NCBI GenBank assembly: GCA_001023535.1
Contig: CP011020.1
Coordinates: 4,353,734-4,417,733, forward strand
DNA: 64,000 bases
Direction: 5' to 3'
Source: Pseudomonas chlororaphis
GTDB taxonomy: Bacteria > Pseudomonadota > Gammaproteobacteria > Pseudomonadales > Pseudomonadaceae
Part shown: positions 28,244-36,906 of the stretch, in pieces
How the letters are laid out: every line of letters begins with the position of its first letter
How positions within the stretch are numbered: the stretch's first letter is position 1
Program-made: the position numbers and the translations under genes
Notes under the pieces: model-generated
The model's input: the letters and a program-made list of their open reading frames with translations, nothing else
Databases searched by the model: none
Told to the model about the DNA's origin: nothing

Positions 28244-28275
28244 AACGGCGGGGGCCTCGGCTCCCGCCGTTTTTT
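28244..28275 (+). terminator. Intrinsic terminator after the NTF2-like gene
   Basis: A 9-bp stem AACGGCGGG/CCCGCCGTT closes a 10-nt loop and is followed by a run of T residues. It separates the NTF2-like gene from the ECF sigma gene. Confidence 0.85.
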
Positions 28276-28328
28276 CGCTGGCGTGCAGGGCATCAGCCAA
28301 AGAGCCTGGATTCGTTCATGAACATTAA

Positions 28329-28343
28329 TTAGAATCAGTCTCA
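28329..28343 (+). promoter_or_regulatory. Fur-box-like site before the ECF sigma gene
   Basis: TTAGAATCAGTCTCA fits the 7-1-7 Fur inverted repeat (TGATAAT-N-ATTATCA) at 10 of 14 positions. It lies 28-42 bp before the sigma-factor ATG, where Fur usually represses iron-starvation sigma genes. Confidence 0.6.
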
Positions 28344-28370
28344 TTTAAGACCTTGCACAGGCTTCTTGAC

Positions 28371-28880
28371 ATGGGTGATACAGCTTCGCCGACGGAACAC
28401 TCCCTCCACGCGTTGTACCGTGACCACGGCAGCTGGCTGGAAAACTGGTTGCGACGGCGCCTGGGCAATGCCTGGGATGCGGCGGACCTGCGCCAGGATA
28501 CCTTCCTGCGCGTGCTCGCCAGCTCCCAGGCTTTGGCCGAGCTGCAGGAGCCTCGGGCCTACCTGCTGACGGTCGGCAAGCGACTGTTGAGCAACTTCTA
28601 CACCCGGCGCAACCTGGAGCAGGCGTATCTCGACGCGTTGGCGAGCCTGCCCGAAGCCTGCGTACCGTCCCCCGAACAGCGTTGGTTGCTATTGGAAACC
28701 CTTCACGCCCTGGACGAACTGCTCGACGGCCTGCCGCCCGTGGTGCGGCGGGCCTTTCTCTGGAGCCAGCTCGAAGGCCTGGGCTACCGGGAGATTGCCG
28801 AGCGTTTGCAGGTGTCCGAGCGGACGGTCAAGCGCTACATGGCCCAGGCCTACGAACACTGCCTGCTGGTGGACTTTTGA
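28371..28880 (+). CDS. ECF iron-starvation sigma factor (FecI type)
   Basis: A 169-residue sigma70-family ECF factor with a region 2 core (LHALYRDHGSWLENWLRRRL, ADLRQDTFLRVL) and region 4 helix-turn-helix (LDGLPPVVRRAFLWSQ, GYREIAERLQVSERTVKRYM). It would direct transcription of the TonB receptor gene at 29891 in response to ligand binding. A Fur-like box lies upstream, its stop overlaps the anti-sigma gene start (TTGA), and the receptor follows: the standard fecI-fecR-receptor set. The ATG at 28371 fits the normal FecI length; an upstream TTG is possible. Confidence 0.88.
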   Translation: MGDTASPTEHSLHALYRDHGSWLENWLRRRLGNAWDAADLRQDTFLRVLASSQALAELQEPRAYLLTVGKRLLSNFYTRRNLEQAYLDALASLPEACVPSPEQRWLLLETLHALDELLDGLPPVVRRAFLWSQLEGLGYREIAERLQVSERTVKRYMAQAYEHCLLVDF

Positions 28881-29824
28881 ACCGCCCAGGCCCAACACCT
28901 GAAGCCCGCGATGCCGCCCGGGCGGCGGCCCATTGGCTGACACTGCTGGAGTCGGCCGACGCGGCATTCGACACCGCCGCGTTGCAACGCTGGCGCGACA
29001 GCAGTCTTCATCACGAGGCGGCCTGGCAAAAGGCCCTGCGCTTGCGCCAGCGCTTCGCCGCGGTTCCGGCTTCCGTGGGCATGGCCACCCTCGATCGCCC
29101 GGCCATGGCCCGCCGTGCGGTGCTCAAGCGGGCACTGGGCGTCGCGGCCCTGGTGCCCACTGCCTGGTTGCTGGGGCGAGAGCTGCCACTGGATGTCTGG
29201 CGTGCCGACCTGCACACCGCCACCGGTGAGCAGCGACGCTGGTCGCTGGCCGATGGCAGCGCCTTGCAACTGAACACCGACAGCGCCGTGAACCTGGACC
29301 TCGCCACGCGACGCCTGATACTGCTGCGCGGCGAAATGGCCCTCAAGGTGGTGGGGGACGCGCCGCTGTCGATCCAGTCGCCCTATGGGTTGATCAGCGT
29401 CAGTCGGGGGGAAGCGTGCCTGCGCTTGAGCGAGCACGAATGCCGGGTGTCGGTGCTCAGCGGTGCGGCGCAGGTGCAACCGCTGCGCGGGCCGCTGTTG
29501 GGGCTGGAGCCGGGCCAGCAGGTCGACTTCCAGGCCACGGGCGCAGGTTCGGTGCGCCGCTTTGATATGTTGCAGTTGGGTTGGCGCGACGGCGTGCTGA
29601 CGGCGCAGGACCAGCCACTGGGCGATTTCCTGCGGGACCTGGCCCGCTATCGCCCGGGTGTATTGCGCTGGGACGAAGCCTTGGAGTCGCTTCGCGTCAC
29701 CGGCAGTTTCCGCCTGGAGAACACCGATCGGATCCTGGCGCTGCTCTCGGCCAGCCTGCCGATGGACGTGCACCTGCGCACCCGTTACTGGGTGACCCTG
29801 ACGCTTCGAAAAAATAGTGCCTGA
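28877..29824 (+). CDS. FecR-family anti-sigma regulator
   Basis: A 315-residue FecR-type inner-membrane regulator. It has the N-terminal DUF4880 segment (AAAHWLTLLESADAAFDTAA), one transmembrane helix around residues 90-108 (ALGVAALVPTAWLLGREL), the periplasmic FecR domain (GEQRRWSLADGSALQLNTDS) and a C-terminal STN-like part. It uses a TTG at 28877 overlapping the sigma stop, so translation is coupled; no ATG nearby keeps the conserved N-terminus. It relays the signal from the receptor to the sigma factor. Confidence 0.85.
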   Translation: MNRPGPTPEARDAARAAAHWLTLLESADAAFDTAALQRWRDSSLHHEAAWQKALRLRQRFAAVPASVGMATLDRPAMARRAVLKRALGVAALVPTAWLLGRELPLDVWRADLHTATGEQRRWSLADGSALQLNTDSAVNLDLATRRLILLRGEMALKVVGDAPLSIQSPYGLISVSRGEACLRLSEHECRVSVLSGAAQVQPLRGPLLGLEPGQQVDFQATGAGSVRRFDMLQLGWRDGVLTAQDQPLGDFLRDLARYRPGVLRWDEALESLRVTGSFRLENTDRILALLSASLPMDVHLRTRYWVTLTLRKNSA

Positions 29825-29890
29825 AGCCTGTCCCGTTTTTTTGTCTCGCTTGTCATTCAAGGCAATCGAACAAAATGAGAGCGCCTCCCC

Positions 29891-32314
29891 ATGTCCGCAG
29901 TTGTACCGTTGCGTTTGCGCCCGGCCTTCGCCGGCTGGCGCCCGCTGTTGAACCTCAGCCTCCTGCTGAGTCTGAGCGCCAGCCCTTTCTTCATCGCTTC
30001 AAGCCAGGCCGAGGAGGCCGCTCGGCGCAGCTACCAGGTGCCTGCCGGCAGCCTGGGCACGGCGCTGACCCGGTTTGCCGGGCTGGCGGGCGTCAACCTG
30101 TCGGTGGACCCGGCGTTGGTGAGTGGGCGCAACAGCGCCGGGCTCTCGGGCGAGTACGGGGTCGAAGAAGGCTTCGCCCGGCTGCTGCAAGGGTCCGGCC
30201 TGCAATTGCAACCGGTGGGTGAGCAGGCCTACATCCTGATGCCCGCGCCTCAAGGCGGCAGCCTGCAACTGGCGCCGACCTCGATCCTTGGGGCCAACGG
30301 TGCGACGGACGCCCCCGTGTACGCCGGCGGCCAGGTCGCACGGCGCGGTTCCCAAGGCCTGCTGGGGTCGCGGGACTTCATGGAAACGCCGTTCAGCATG
30401 ACCACCTACACCAGCGAAGCGGTCAAGAACCAGCAGGCCCGTACCCTCGGTGACTTGATCGCCAGCGACCCATCGGTGCGCGCCACCAACCCGGCGGGCG
30501 GACGCTACGAACAGTTCACCATTCGCGGGCTCAGCCTGTTCAACAGCGATGTCGCCTACAACGGCCTGTACGGAGTCCTGCCGACCTACACCATCGACAT
30601 GGAGATGGCCGATCGCGTCGATATCCTCAAGGGGCCGACCCAGCTCATCAACGGTATCTCGCCGAGGGGAAGCGTCGGTGGCGGGATCAACGTGGTGCCC
30701 AAGCGGGCCACCGACACCCCCATCAACTCGTTCACCGGCAGCTATGCCTCCAACAATCAACTGGGCGGCGCGGTGGATGTTGGCCGGCGTTTCGGTGAGG
30801 AGAACCAGTTCGGCCTGCGTTTCAATGGCGTGAAGCAGTCCGGCGACACCGAATGGGACCACCAGAGCGTCGACCGTGAGATGGCGGTGCTGGGCCTGGA
30901 TTTTCGCGGTGAACGCCTGCGGCTCTCGACGGACATCGGCCACACCGAGCGCGACACCGACGCCCCCCAGGAGCGTGTGCAGGTCGGCGCCAACGCTCAG
31001 GTGCCACACGCCAGCGATGTGCGCAGCAACTATGCCCAGGCCTGGAGCAAGGCGCGCACCACCGACACGTTCGGCGCGGTGAACGCCGAATTCGACGTCA
31101 ACGATGCCGTCATGCTGTATGGCGGTGTGGGCGCACGCAAAAGCAACCACGACTTTCTCCGCCACGCTGTTTCAGTCACCAACGACGCCGGTGACTTCAC
31201 CGTTTCGCCCCGCGACTTTACCCGTGACGAAAACGTCCGGACAGCCACCGCCGGCGTGCGCAACTGGTTCCACACCGGCCCTGTGAGCCATGAGGTCAAC
31301 CTCGCGGCCAGCTACTTCTACATGGACTTCACCAACGGCGGCGCCCGCTATGCCAACGGTCGCAGCAACCTGTACGACCCGGTGGACACGCCAACGCCAG
31401 GCACGCCGACGCGCCAGGACGACAAGGTCTACACCGAGAACCGCTTCAGCGGCGTGGCGTTGTCCGACACCCTGGGCTTCTTCGATGACCGGCTGCTGTT
31501 GACCCTCGGTGCGCGCTGGCAGCGGGTCAAGGTCGATGACTGGTCGAACGACGTCAAGGGCGTGACCGCCTACGATGAAGAGAAGGTCTCGCCGTCCGGC
31601 GGTATTCTGTTCAAGGCGACCGACAAGCTGTCGCTGTATGCCAACTACATGGAAGGCCTCAGCCAGGGCAAGATTGCGCCCTCGACCTCGGTGAACGAGG
31701 ATGAGATTTTCCCGCCGTTCATCAGCCGTCAGGTGGAAGTCGGCGCCAAGTACGATACCGGCCCGTTCGCCATGACCGCCGCCGTGTTCCGCATCAAGCA
31801 GCCGGCTTATGCCACCGACGCGACGACACGGGTCTTCGGCCCGAACGGCAAGCGCGAGAACACCGGAGTGGAACTGAGCGTGTTCGGCGAGCCGCTCAAA
31901 GGCACCCGCTTGCTCGGCGGGGTGATGTTCATCGACAGCGAATTGACCAATACCACGGGCGGGACCTTCGACGGCAACCGCGCGCCGGCGACGCCCAAGT
32001 ACAACGTCAACCTGGGCGCCGAATGGGATGTGCCGACGGTGCAGGGCCTGACCTTGACCAGTCGCGGCATCTACTCCAGCTCGCAGTACCTGGACCCGTC
32101 CAACGACAAGGAAATCGATTCCTGGGTTCGTTTCGATGTCGGTGCACGCTATGGCTTCAAGGTCGACGACAAGCGTGTGACCCTGCGGGCCAACGTCGAG
32201 AACGTGGCCGACAAGCGCTATTGGAGTTCGGCCGGGGCCTCGGATGACAGCGAGCCGGGCTTGACGCTGTCGACGCCGCGCACCTACCTGCTGTCGGCGA
32301 CGGTCGACTTCTAG
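29891..32314 (+). CDS. TonB-dependent siderophore receptor with signalling domain
   Basis: An 807-residue outer-membrane receptor. It has a signal peptide to about residue 40 (cleavage near SSQA-EE). An STN signalling domain follows (about 45-105; SYQVPAGSLGTALTRFAGLA). The TonB plug is about 140-270 (FSMTTYTSEAVKNQQARTLG, YEQFTIRGLSLF, DRVDILKGPTQLINGISPRG), then the 22-strand barrel ends in YLLSATVDF with the usual terminal phenylalanine. The STN domain and the upstream sigma/FecR pair show it controls its own expression. The ligand is probably a foreign hydroxamate-type siderophore, but this cannot be read. Its TAG stop is part of a CTAG target duplicated by the MITE at 32315. Confidence 0.9.
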   Translation: MSAVVPLRLRPAFAGWRPLLNLSLLLSLSASPFFIASSQAEEAARRSYQVPAGSLGTALTRFAGLAGVNLSVDPALVSGRNSAGLSGEYGVEEGFARLLQGSGLQLQPVGEQAYILMPAPQGGSLQLAPTSILGANGATDAPVYAGGQVARRGSQGLLGSRDFMETPFSMTTYTSEAVKNQQARTLGDLIASDPSVRATNPAGGRYEQFTIRGLSLFNSDVAYNGLYGVLPTYTIDMEMADRVDILKGPTQLINGISPRGSVGGGINVVPKRATDTPINSFTGSYASNNQLGGAVDVGRRFGEENQFGLRFNGVKQSGDTEWDHQSVDREMAVLGLDFRGERLRLSTDIGHTERDTDAPQERVQVGANAQVPHASDVRSNYAQAWSKARTTDTFGAVNAEFDVNDAVMLYGGVGARKSNHDFLRHAVSVTNDAGDFTVSPRDFTRDENVRTATAGVRNWFHTGPVSHEVNLAASYFYMDFTNGGARYANGRSNLYDPVDTPTPGTPTRQDDKVYTENRFSGVALSDTLGFFDDRLLLTLGARWQRVKVDDWSNDVKGVTAYDEEKVSPSGGILFKATDKLSLYANYMEGLSQGKIAPSTSVNEDEIFPPFISRQVEVGAKYDTGPFAMTAAVFRIKQPAYATDATTRVFGPNGKRENTGVELSVFGEPLKGTRLLGGVMFIDSELTNTTGGTFDGNRAPATPKYNVNLGAEWDVPTVQGLTLTSRGIYSSSQYLDPSNDKEIDSWVRFDVGARYGFKVDDKRVTLRANVENVADKRYWSSAGASDDSEPGLTLSTPRTYLLSATVDF

Positions 32315-32482
32315 GCTCTGTTTGAAAAGTCTTGAGACGAAGGTCAGGCAAGGCGAAAACCGGCGAGGAACGGCCGGGGTCGCGCTCGACTTTACTGGAG
32401 TAAATGAGCATTCCGATCGGACTCGCGCACGAGCCGGTTTTCAACGCAGCATGAACGAGTATCAAGGCTTTTCAGACGGAGC
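32315..32482. mobile_element. 168-bp MITE with 21-bp inverted ends and CTAG target duplication
   Basis: Terminal inverted repeats GCTCTGTTTGAAAAGTCTTG and GCTCCGTCTGAAAAGCCTTG (three differences) bound a 168-bp segment with no coding capacity. CTAG flanks both sides (32311-32314 and 32483-32486), as expected of an IS5-superfamily transposase acting in trans. The two CTAG copies contain the stop codons of the two convergent neighbours. Size and internal palindromes recall the short repeat families described in P. fluorescens. Confidence 0.8.
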
Positions 32483-32884
32483 CTAGGCGTCGCGAAACAG
32501 GTCGTGGGCATCGAGCAGGCGCCAGGCGATTTCCGGGCGCTTTTCCAGCCCGCGGCGGATGGCGCTGGGGATCGACTGGCGAATTTTGCGACACAGTCCA
32601 GCTTGCGCCTGGAACTCGATGGCGATACCGCGCATGGTCCGCACTTCGTTGTAGCCGGGCTCGATGCTCAGGCGGATGCCGAGGTTCTCGTACAAGCGCT
32701 GTTGCAAGTGCTGGAGTTCGTCAAGGCTCTGGATGTTCTCCAGGCGTTCGAGCAAGCGCTTTTCTTCCTGGCGGTTCAGGCAAAGGATGCGCAAGTCACT
32801 GCCGGGCGTTTGCAGCAACTCATCGCGTTGGCAATCACAGACGCCAGGCGGGCAGGTGGGACGGATCGGGATCGACGCGGTCAT
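32483..32884 (-). CDS. Small conserved hypothetical protein with N-terminal CxC motif
   Basis: A 133-residue protein of unknown function that I recall as conserved in Pseudomonas. The N-terminus has a cysteine cluster (CPPGVCDCQRDELL) followed by a mostly helical, charged body (RQEEKRLLERLENIQSLDEL) and a C-terminal segment LCRKIRQSIPSAIRRGLEKR. The cysteines could bind a metal, but only three are close together. The ATG at 32884 gives MTASIPIRPTCPP; longer frames run into REP sequence. Its stop codon lies in the CTAG duplicated by the MITE. Confidence 0.65.
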   Translation of the reverse strand: MTASIPIRPTCPPGVCDCQRDELLQTPGSDLRILCLNRQEEKRLLERLENIQSLDELQHLQQRLYENLGIRLSIEPGYNEVRTMRGIAIEFQAQAGLCRKIRQSIPSAIRRGLEKRPEIAWRLLDAHDLFRDA

Positions 32885-33017
32885 GGGCTCCACACAGTCG
32901 GCAACACAGCGAAACGCTCTCCGAGGGGCAATGTGATGGCTGGCGCCACGATGGTCAACCCCGGCGAGCGTCCGGCTGTCTGGCTGGCGGGGAGTGGGGC
33001 GTGTGGGGGATGGCCCC

Positions 33018-33091
33018 TTCGCGGGCAAGCCCGCTCCCACACGGATGCTTGATGTTCAACCATCCCCTGTGGGAGCGGGCTTGCCCGCGAA
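33018..33091. repeat. Inverted REP pair
   Basis: Reverse unit 33018-33040 and forward unit 33069-33091 (core GGGAGCGGGCTTGCCCGC) form a REP pair in the 256-bp gap between the hypothetical gene and the DUF1348 gene. Confidence 0.9.
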
Positions 33092-33140
33092 AACGGCCTG
33101 GCAGCCAACCTGTTCGTGGCGGCTGCCGTCGATCCAGCCC

Positions 33141-33620
33141 TTACAACCCCAAGTCGGACAACCCCGGGTGATCGTCCGGGCGGCGGCCCAGGGGCCAGTG
33201 GAATTTGCGCTCGCTTTCCTTGATCGGCATGTCGTTGATGCAGGCAAAGCGGTTGGCCATCAACCCGTGCTCGTCGAATTCCCAGTTCTCATTGCCGTAG
33301 GAGCGGAACCAGTTGCCCGAGTCGTCGTGCCATTCGTAGGCGTAGCGCACGGCGATGCGGTTGTCGGTGAACGCCCAGAGTTCCTTGATCAGTCGGTAGT
33401 CCAGTTCCTTGGCCCACTTGCGGGTCAGGAAGGCCTTGGCTTCCTCGCGGTTATGGGCGAACTCGGCGCGGTTGCGCCATTGGGTGTCCAGCGTATAGGC
33501 CAGGGACACCCGCTGCGGATCGCGGGAATTCCAGCCGTCTTCGGCCAGGCGGACTTTCTCGATGGCCGATTCACGGGTGAAGGGCGGCAAAGGCGGGCGA
33601 ACGTCGGAAGAGGCAGACAT
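33141..33620 (-). CDS. DUF1348 NTF2-like protein
   Basis: A 159-residue cytoplasmic protein of the DUF1348 (NTF2-like, SnoaL-type) family. Typical blocks are [20 protein letters not shown] near residue 22, [40 protein letters not shown] and [20 protein letters not shown]. Family members have no agreed reaction. It follows the TetR regulator gene by 45 bp on the same strand and is probably in its operon, under control of the palindrome at 34257-34270. Confidence 0.8.
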   Translation of the reverse strand: MSASSDVRPPLPPFTRESAIEKVRLAEDGWNSRDPQRVSLAYTLDTQWRNRAEFAHNREEAKAFLTRKWAKELDYRLIKELWAFTDNRIAVRYAYEWHDDSGNWFRSYGNENWEFDEHGLMANRFACINDMPIKESERKFHWPLGRRPDDHPGLSDLGL

Positions 33621-33665
33621 GGTAGATCTCCAATGGATAAATGAAGGGCACAGCGGTTCAACGGG

Positions 33666-34244
33666 TCATGCGTTTGATTCGTCCAGCTTCAGCAAGCTGC
33701 CCAGCATGTCCCGGGCCTGGTCGGCCGCGCCGTGATCGCCCATCACCAGCGCCACGGTGATGGCGCCGTCGATCAGGATCAGCAGTTGGCGAGCCAGCGC
33801 ATCGGGGTTTTCGACACCTTGGTCGACACACAGCCGGGTGACGTAGTCGAGCAACTTCTGTTTGTGCAACTTCGCTAACTGGCGGACCGGATCCTCGGGA
33901 TCGCCGGTCTCACCGCTGGTGTTGATGAACGCGCAACCGCGAAAGCCCTCGCTGTCGAACCAGCCCTTGAGAACGGTGAACAGGTTGAGCAAGCGCGCGG
34001 CGGGGGTCGGAGCCTTGTCGACCTCGCTGCTGAACCAGTGCATCCAGCGTTCATCGCGGCGCTTGAGGGCGGCCACGATCAGGTCGTCCTTATTGGCGAA
34101 GTAACGGTAGATACTTTTTCTCGAGACGCCGGCGGTTTTCACCAGAAGGTCCATGCCGGTGGCCGCGATGCCACTTTTATAGATCAACTTTTCGGCGACA
34201 TCGAGAATGATGTCTCGTGTTTCACTGCTAGTAATTTCATTCAT
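33666..34244 (-). CDS. TetR/AcrR-family regulator
   Basis: A 192-residue TetR-type repressor with the N-terminal helix-turn-helix (TRDIILDVAEKLIYKSGIAA and VSRKSIYRYFANKDDLIVAA) and a C-terminal ligand domain with one cysteine (GFRGCAFINTSGE) typical of the C-terminal_14-like subgroup. The start is set at 34244, after the perfect palindrome AGAACGATCGTTCT at 34257-34270, which is the likely autoregulatory operator. It is co-directional with the DUF1348 gene downstream. Confidence 0.85.
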   Translation of the reverse strand: MNEITSSETRDIILDVAEKLIYKSGIAATGMDLLVKTAGVSRKSIYRYFANKDDLIVAALKRRDERWMHWFSSEVDKAPTPAARLLNLFTVLKGWFDSEGFRGCAFINTSGETGDPEDPVRQLAKLHKQKLLDYVTRLCVDQGVENPDALARQLLILIDGAITVALVMGDHGAADQARDMLGSLLKLDESNA

Positions 34245-34256
34245 GTAATAGACAGT

Positions 34257-34270
34257 AGAACGATCGTTCT
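34257..34270. promoter_or_regulatory. 14-bp palindrome, probable TetR operator
   Basis: AGAACGATCGTTCT is a perfect palindrome 13 bp upstream of the TetR start and about 100 bp before pssA on the other strand. Confidence 0.65.
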
Positions 34271-34366
34271 CCTTGGTCAAATGTTTTTTTCATGACGACG
34301 GGAAGACCCGAGCCGATCCATGGTGTAAGCTCATCCGTTCTTCGGAATCGACCTTTTGCGAGCCCT

Positions 34367-35710
34367 ATGCCGTCGCTTTTCAAACGCTCCCTGCTGCCCA
34401 AGCTGCGCAGCTTTGCACTGACCGCCGAGGCGGTGACCATCCTCGATGGCGCTGCCCAGTTCCGCCGTTGCCTGCTGGAGAAAATCGCCCAGGCTACCCA
34501 GCGCATTTATATCGTCGCCCTGTACCTGCAACAGGACGAAGCCGGCCAGGAAATCCTCGATGCCCTGCATGCCGCCAAGGCGGCCCGTCCGGAACTGGAC
34601 GTGGTCGTGGTGGTGGACTGGCTGCGGGCCCAGAGGGGCCTGATCGGCGCGAAGAAGCAGCCGGGCAACTCGGCGTGGTACCAGGAACAAACCCGCCTGC
34701 ACGACAGCGAAGTGCCGATCTACGGCGTACCGGTGCAGACCCGCGAGCTGTTCGGCGTGCTGCACTTGAAGGGCTTCGTGATCGACGACTGCGTGCTCTA
34801 CAGCGGGGCCAGCCTGAACAACGTCTACTTGCACAAGTTCGACAAGTATCGTTACGACCGCTACCACCTGCTGCACAACACCGCGCTGGCCGATTCCATG
34901 CATCACCTGGTGCAACATGGCCTGGTCACCTCCAGGGCGGTGCATCGCCTGGACTTGCCTAACCTGCCCAGCACCCGCAGCCTGCGCAAGGACATCGGCG
35001 ATTTGCGCAGCCGGTTGAAATACGCGGCCTATGACACCACCGCCGGCAGCCTCGACAAGAGTGGCCTGTCGGTCAGTCCGTTGCTGGGCGTGGGCAAGAA
35101 CAACCCGCTGAGCCGGGTCATCGGCGAGTTGATCGCCAGCAGCCGCCAGCAACTGACCATCTGCACGCCATACTTCAACCTGCCGCTGGCCGTGACCCGC
35201 GAGCTCAATCGCGCCCTGGCCCGCGGGGTCAAGATCGATATCATCGTCGGCGACAAGACCGCCAACGATTTCTATATCCCGCCCAGCGAACCGTTCAAGA
35301 TCATCGCGGCGTTGCCCTACCTGTATGAAATCAGCTTGCGGCGCTTCGCCAAGCGCCATCAGCGCTACATCGACAGCGGCCAGTTGAACCTGCACCTGTG
35401 GCGCGATGGCGACAACACCTATCACCTCAAGGGCATGTGGGTCGACGAGCGCTACACCTTGTTGACCGGCAACAACCTCAACCCGCGCGCCTTTCGCCTG
35501 GACCTGGAAAACGCCCTGTTGTTGGACGATCCCAAGGGCGAGCTGCTGGAACCTCGTCGGACCGAGCTTGAGCAGATCTATCGCCACACGCGTCGGATCG
35601 AGCGCTTCCTGGACCTTGAAAGCCTGCCGGATTACCCGGCCGCCGTTGCCAAGTTCCTGAAGCGGGTCAGCCGGGTGCGGATAGAACGGCTGCTTTACCG
35701 GATCCTGTGA
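34367..35710 (+). CDS. pssA: CDP-diacylglycerol-serine O-phosphatidyltransferase
   Basis: A 447-residue phospholipase-D-superfamily phosphatidylserine synthase that makes phosphatidylserine from CDP-diacylglycerol and serine, en route to phosphatidylethanolamine. Both HKD motifs are visible: HLKGFVIDDCVLYSGASLNN near residue 138 and HLKGMWVDERYTLLTGNNLN near 355. The length and pattern match E. coli-type PssA (451 residues). The ATG at 34367 gives the conserved MPSLFKRSLLPKL start. Its stop overlaps the GTG start of the next AraC-family regulator (GTGA). Confidence 0.88.
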   Translation: MPSLFKRSLLPKLRSFALTAEAVTILDGAAQFRRCLLEKIAQATQRIYIVALYLQQDEAGQEILDALHAAKAARPELDVVVVVDWLRAQRGLIGAKKQPGNSAWYQEQTRLHDSEVPIYGVPVQTRELFGVLHLKGFVIDDCVLYSGASLNNVYLHKFDKYRYDRYHLLHNTALADSMHHLVQHGLVTSRAVHRLDLPNLPSTRSLRKDIGDLRSRLKYAAYDTTAGSLDKSGLSVSPLLGVGKNNPLSRVIGELIASSRQQLTICTPYFNLPLAVTRELNRALARGVKIDIIVGDKTANDFYIPPSEPFKIIAALPYLYEISLRRFAKRHQRYIDSGQLNLHLWRDGDNTYHLKGMWVDERYTLLTGNNLNPRAFRLDLENALLLDDPKGELLEPRRTELEQIYRHTRRIERFLDLESLPDYPAAVAKFLKRVSRVRIERLLYRIL

Positions 35711-36738
35711 ACAGCCGCGCCGTGTCTGAAAAAGACACCATCTCCATTCAATTGGTCCGCGAGGCGCTGCTGCAAAGCTGCGCCCCCGGTGCGGCCAGCG
35801 CCGAGGTGCTGAGCAAAGTCGGCATCGACCCGGCGCTGCTGGACGATCCTCAGGCGCGAGTGCCGGCCCATGCTTATGCGCGGCTCTGGCGCTTGCTGGC
35901 GCGGCGCCTGGATGACGAATTTTTCGGCATGGACCCGCGCAAGCTCAGGTCCGGCAGTCTGGCGTTTCTCTGCCAGTGCGCCATGGCCCAGCCGACGCTG
36001 GCGGCGGGGTTGACGGCCGGGCTGGGCTTTCTTTCGCTGATGCTCGAACACCTGCCGGCGCAGTGGGTGCGCCAGCAAAGCCTGGCGGAAATCGTCCTTT
36101 GCGAAGACGACCAGGCGCCGCAGCGGGCCTTTACCTATTTCACCTATTGGATGATCGTCCATGGCGTGGCCTGCTGGTTGGCGGGGCGCCGCATTCCGAT
36201 TCTTTCCGTCGAACTGCGCTGCCCGGCGCCGGACTTCTGCGACGACTACCGGGTGATGTTTTCCCAGAACCTGCGCTTCGACCGGCCGCGCACGCGAATG
36301 ATCTTCGCCGCCGAGTGCCTGGACTTGCCCATCCGACGCAGCCCCGAGGAACTCAAGCGGTTCCTGGCCCACGCCCCGGCCAATATCCTGGTCAAGTACC
36401 GCGACCCGCAGAGCCTGGCCAGCCGCATCCGCCACGACCTGCGGCAACTGCCCGCCGAACAGTGGCCGGAAACCGAAACCCTGGCCCAGCAGTTGTGCGT
36501 CTCGGCGTCCACCCTGCGTCGCCGCCTGGCAGAGGAGGGCCAGACGTATCAAGGCCTCAAGGACAGCGTGCGTCGAGAGTTGGCAATCGCCTGGCTGGCC
36601 GAGCCCGCCATCAGCTTCGTCGAGATCGCCACGCGCCTGGGCTTTGCCGACGCCAGTTCCTTCTACAAGGCGTTTCGCAAGTGGTCCGGGTCCAACCCTG
36701 GGCATTACCGGAGCCTGATTCTCAACGATGCCCACTGA
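35707..36738 (+). CDS. AraC-family regulator with Arabinose_bd-type N-terminal domain
   Basis: A 343-residue regulator starting at GTG 35707, which overlaps the pssA stop by four bases. The N-terminal 200 residues are of the type found in OruR/ArgR-like regulators (AHAYARLWRLLARRLDDEFF, GSLAFLCQCAMAQPTLAAGL). The C-terminal AraC helix-turn-helix is clear (LAQQLCVSASTLRRRLAEEG, FVEIATRLGFADASSFYKAF, FRKWSGSNPGHYR). The target is unknown; the overlap with pssA suggests shared transcription rather than functional link. Confidence 0.83.
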   Translation: MNSRAVSEKDTISIQLVREALLQSCAPGAASAEVLSKVGIDPALLDDPQARVPAHAYARLWRLLARRLDDEFFGMDPRKLRSGSLAFLCQCAMAQPTLAAGLTAGLGFLSLMLEHLPAQWVRQQSLAEIVLCEDDQAPQRAFTYFTYWMIVHGVACWLAGRRIPILSVELRCPAPDFCDDYRVMFSQNLRFDRPRTRMIFAAECLDLPIRRSPEELKRFLAHAPANILVKYRDPQSLASRIRHDLRQLPAEQWPETETLAQQLCVSASTLRRRLAEEGQTYQGLKDSVRRELAIAWLAEPAISFVEIATRLGFADASSFYKAFRKWSGSNPGHYRSLILNDAH

Positions 36739-36906
36739 CCCGACCGGGTCGGCGCTCATAAATCTGTCACGTCTGCTTGCTATAAGCCTCGGTATAGAAA
36801 AAACAGGCCATCGAGCAGAGTAGTGAATGGAAATGACCGTTGTGGGTAACGATTGTGTCGGTTTGCGGGAACATGCATTGGCCGGGATCGCGTTAAGGCG
36901 CGCCCG

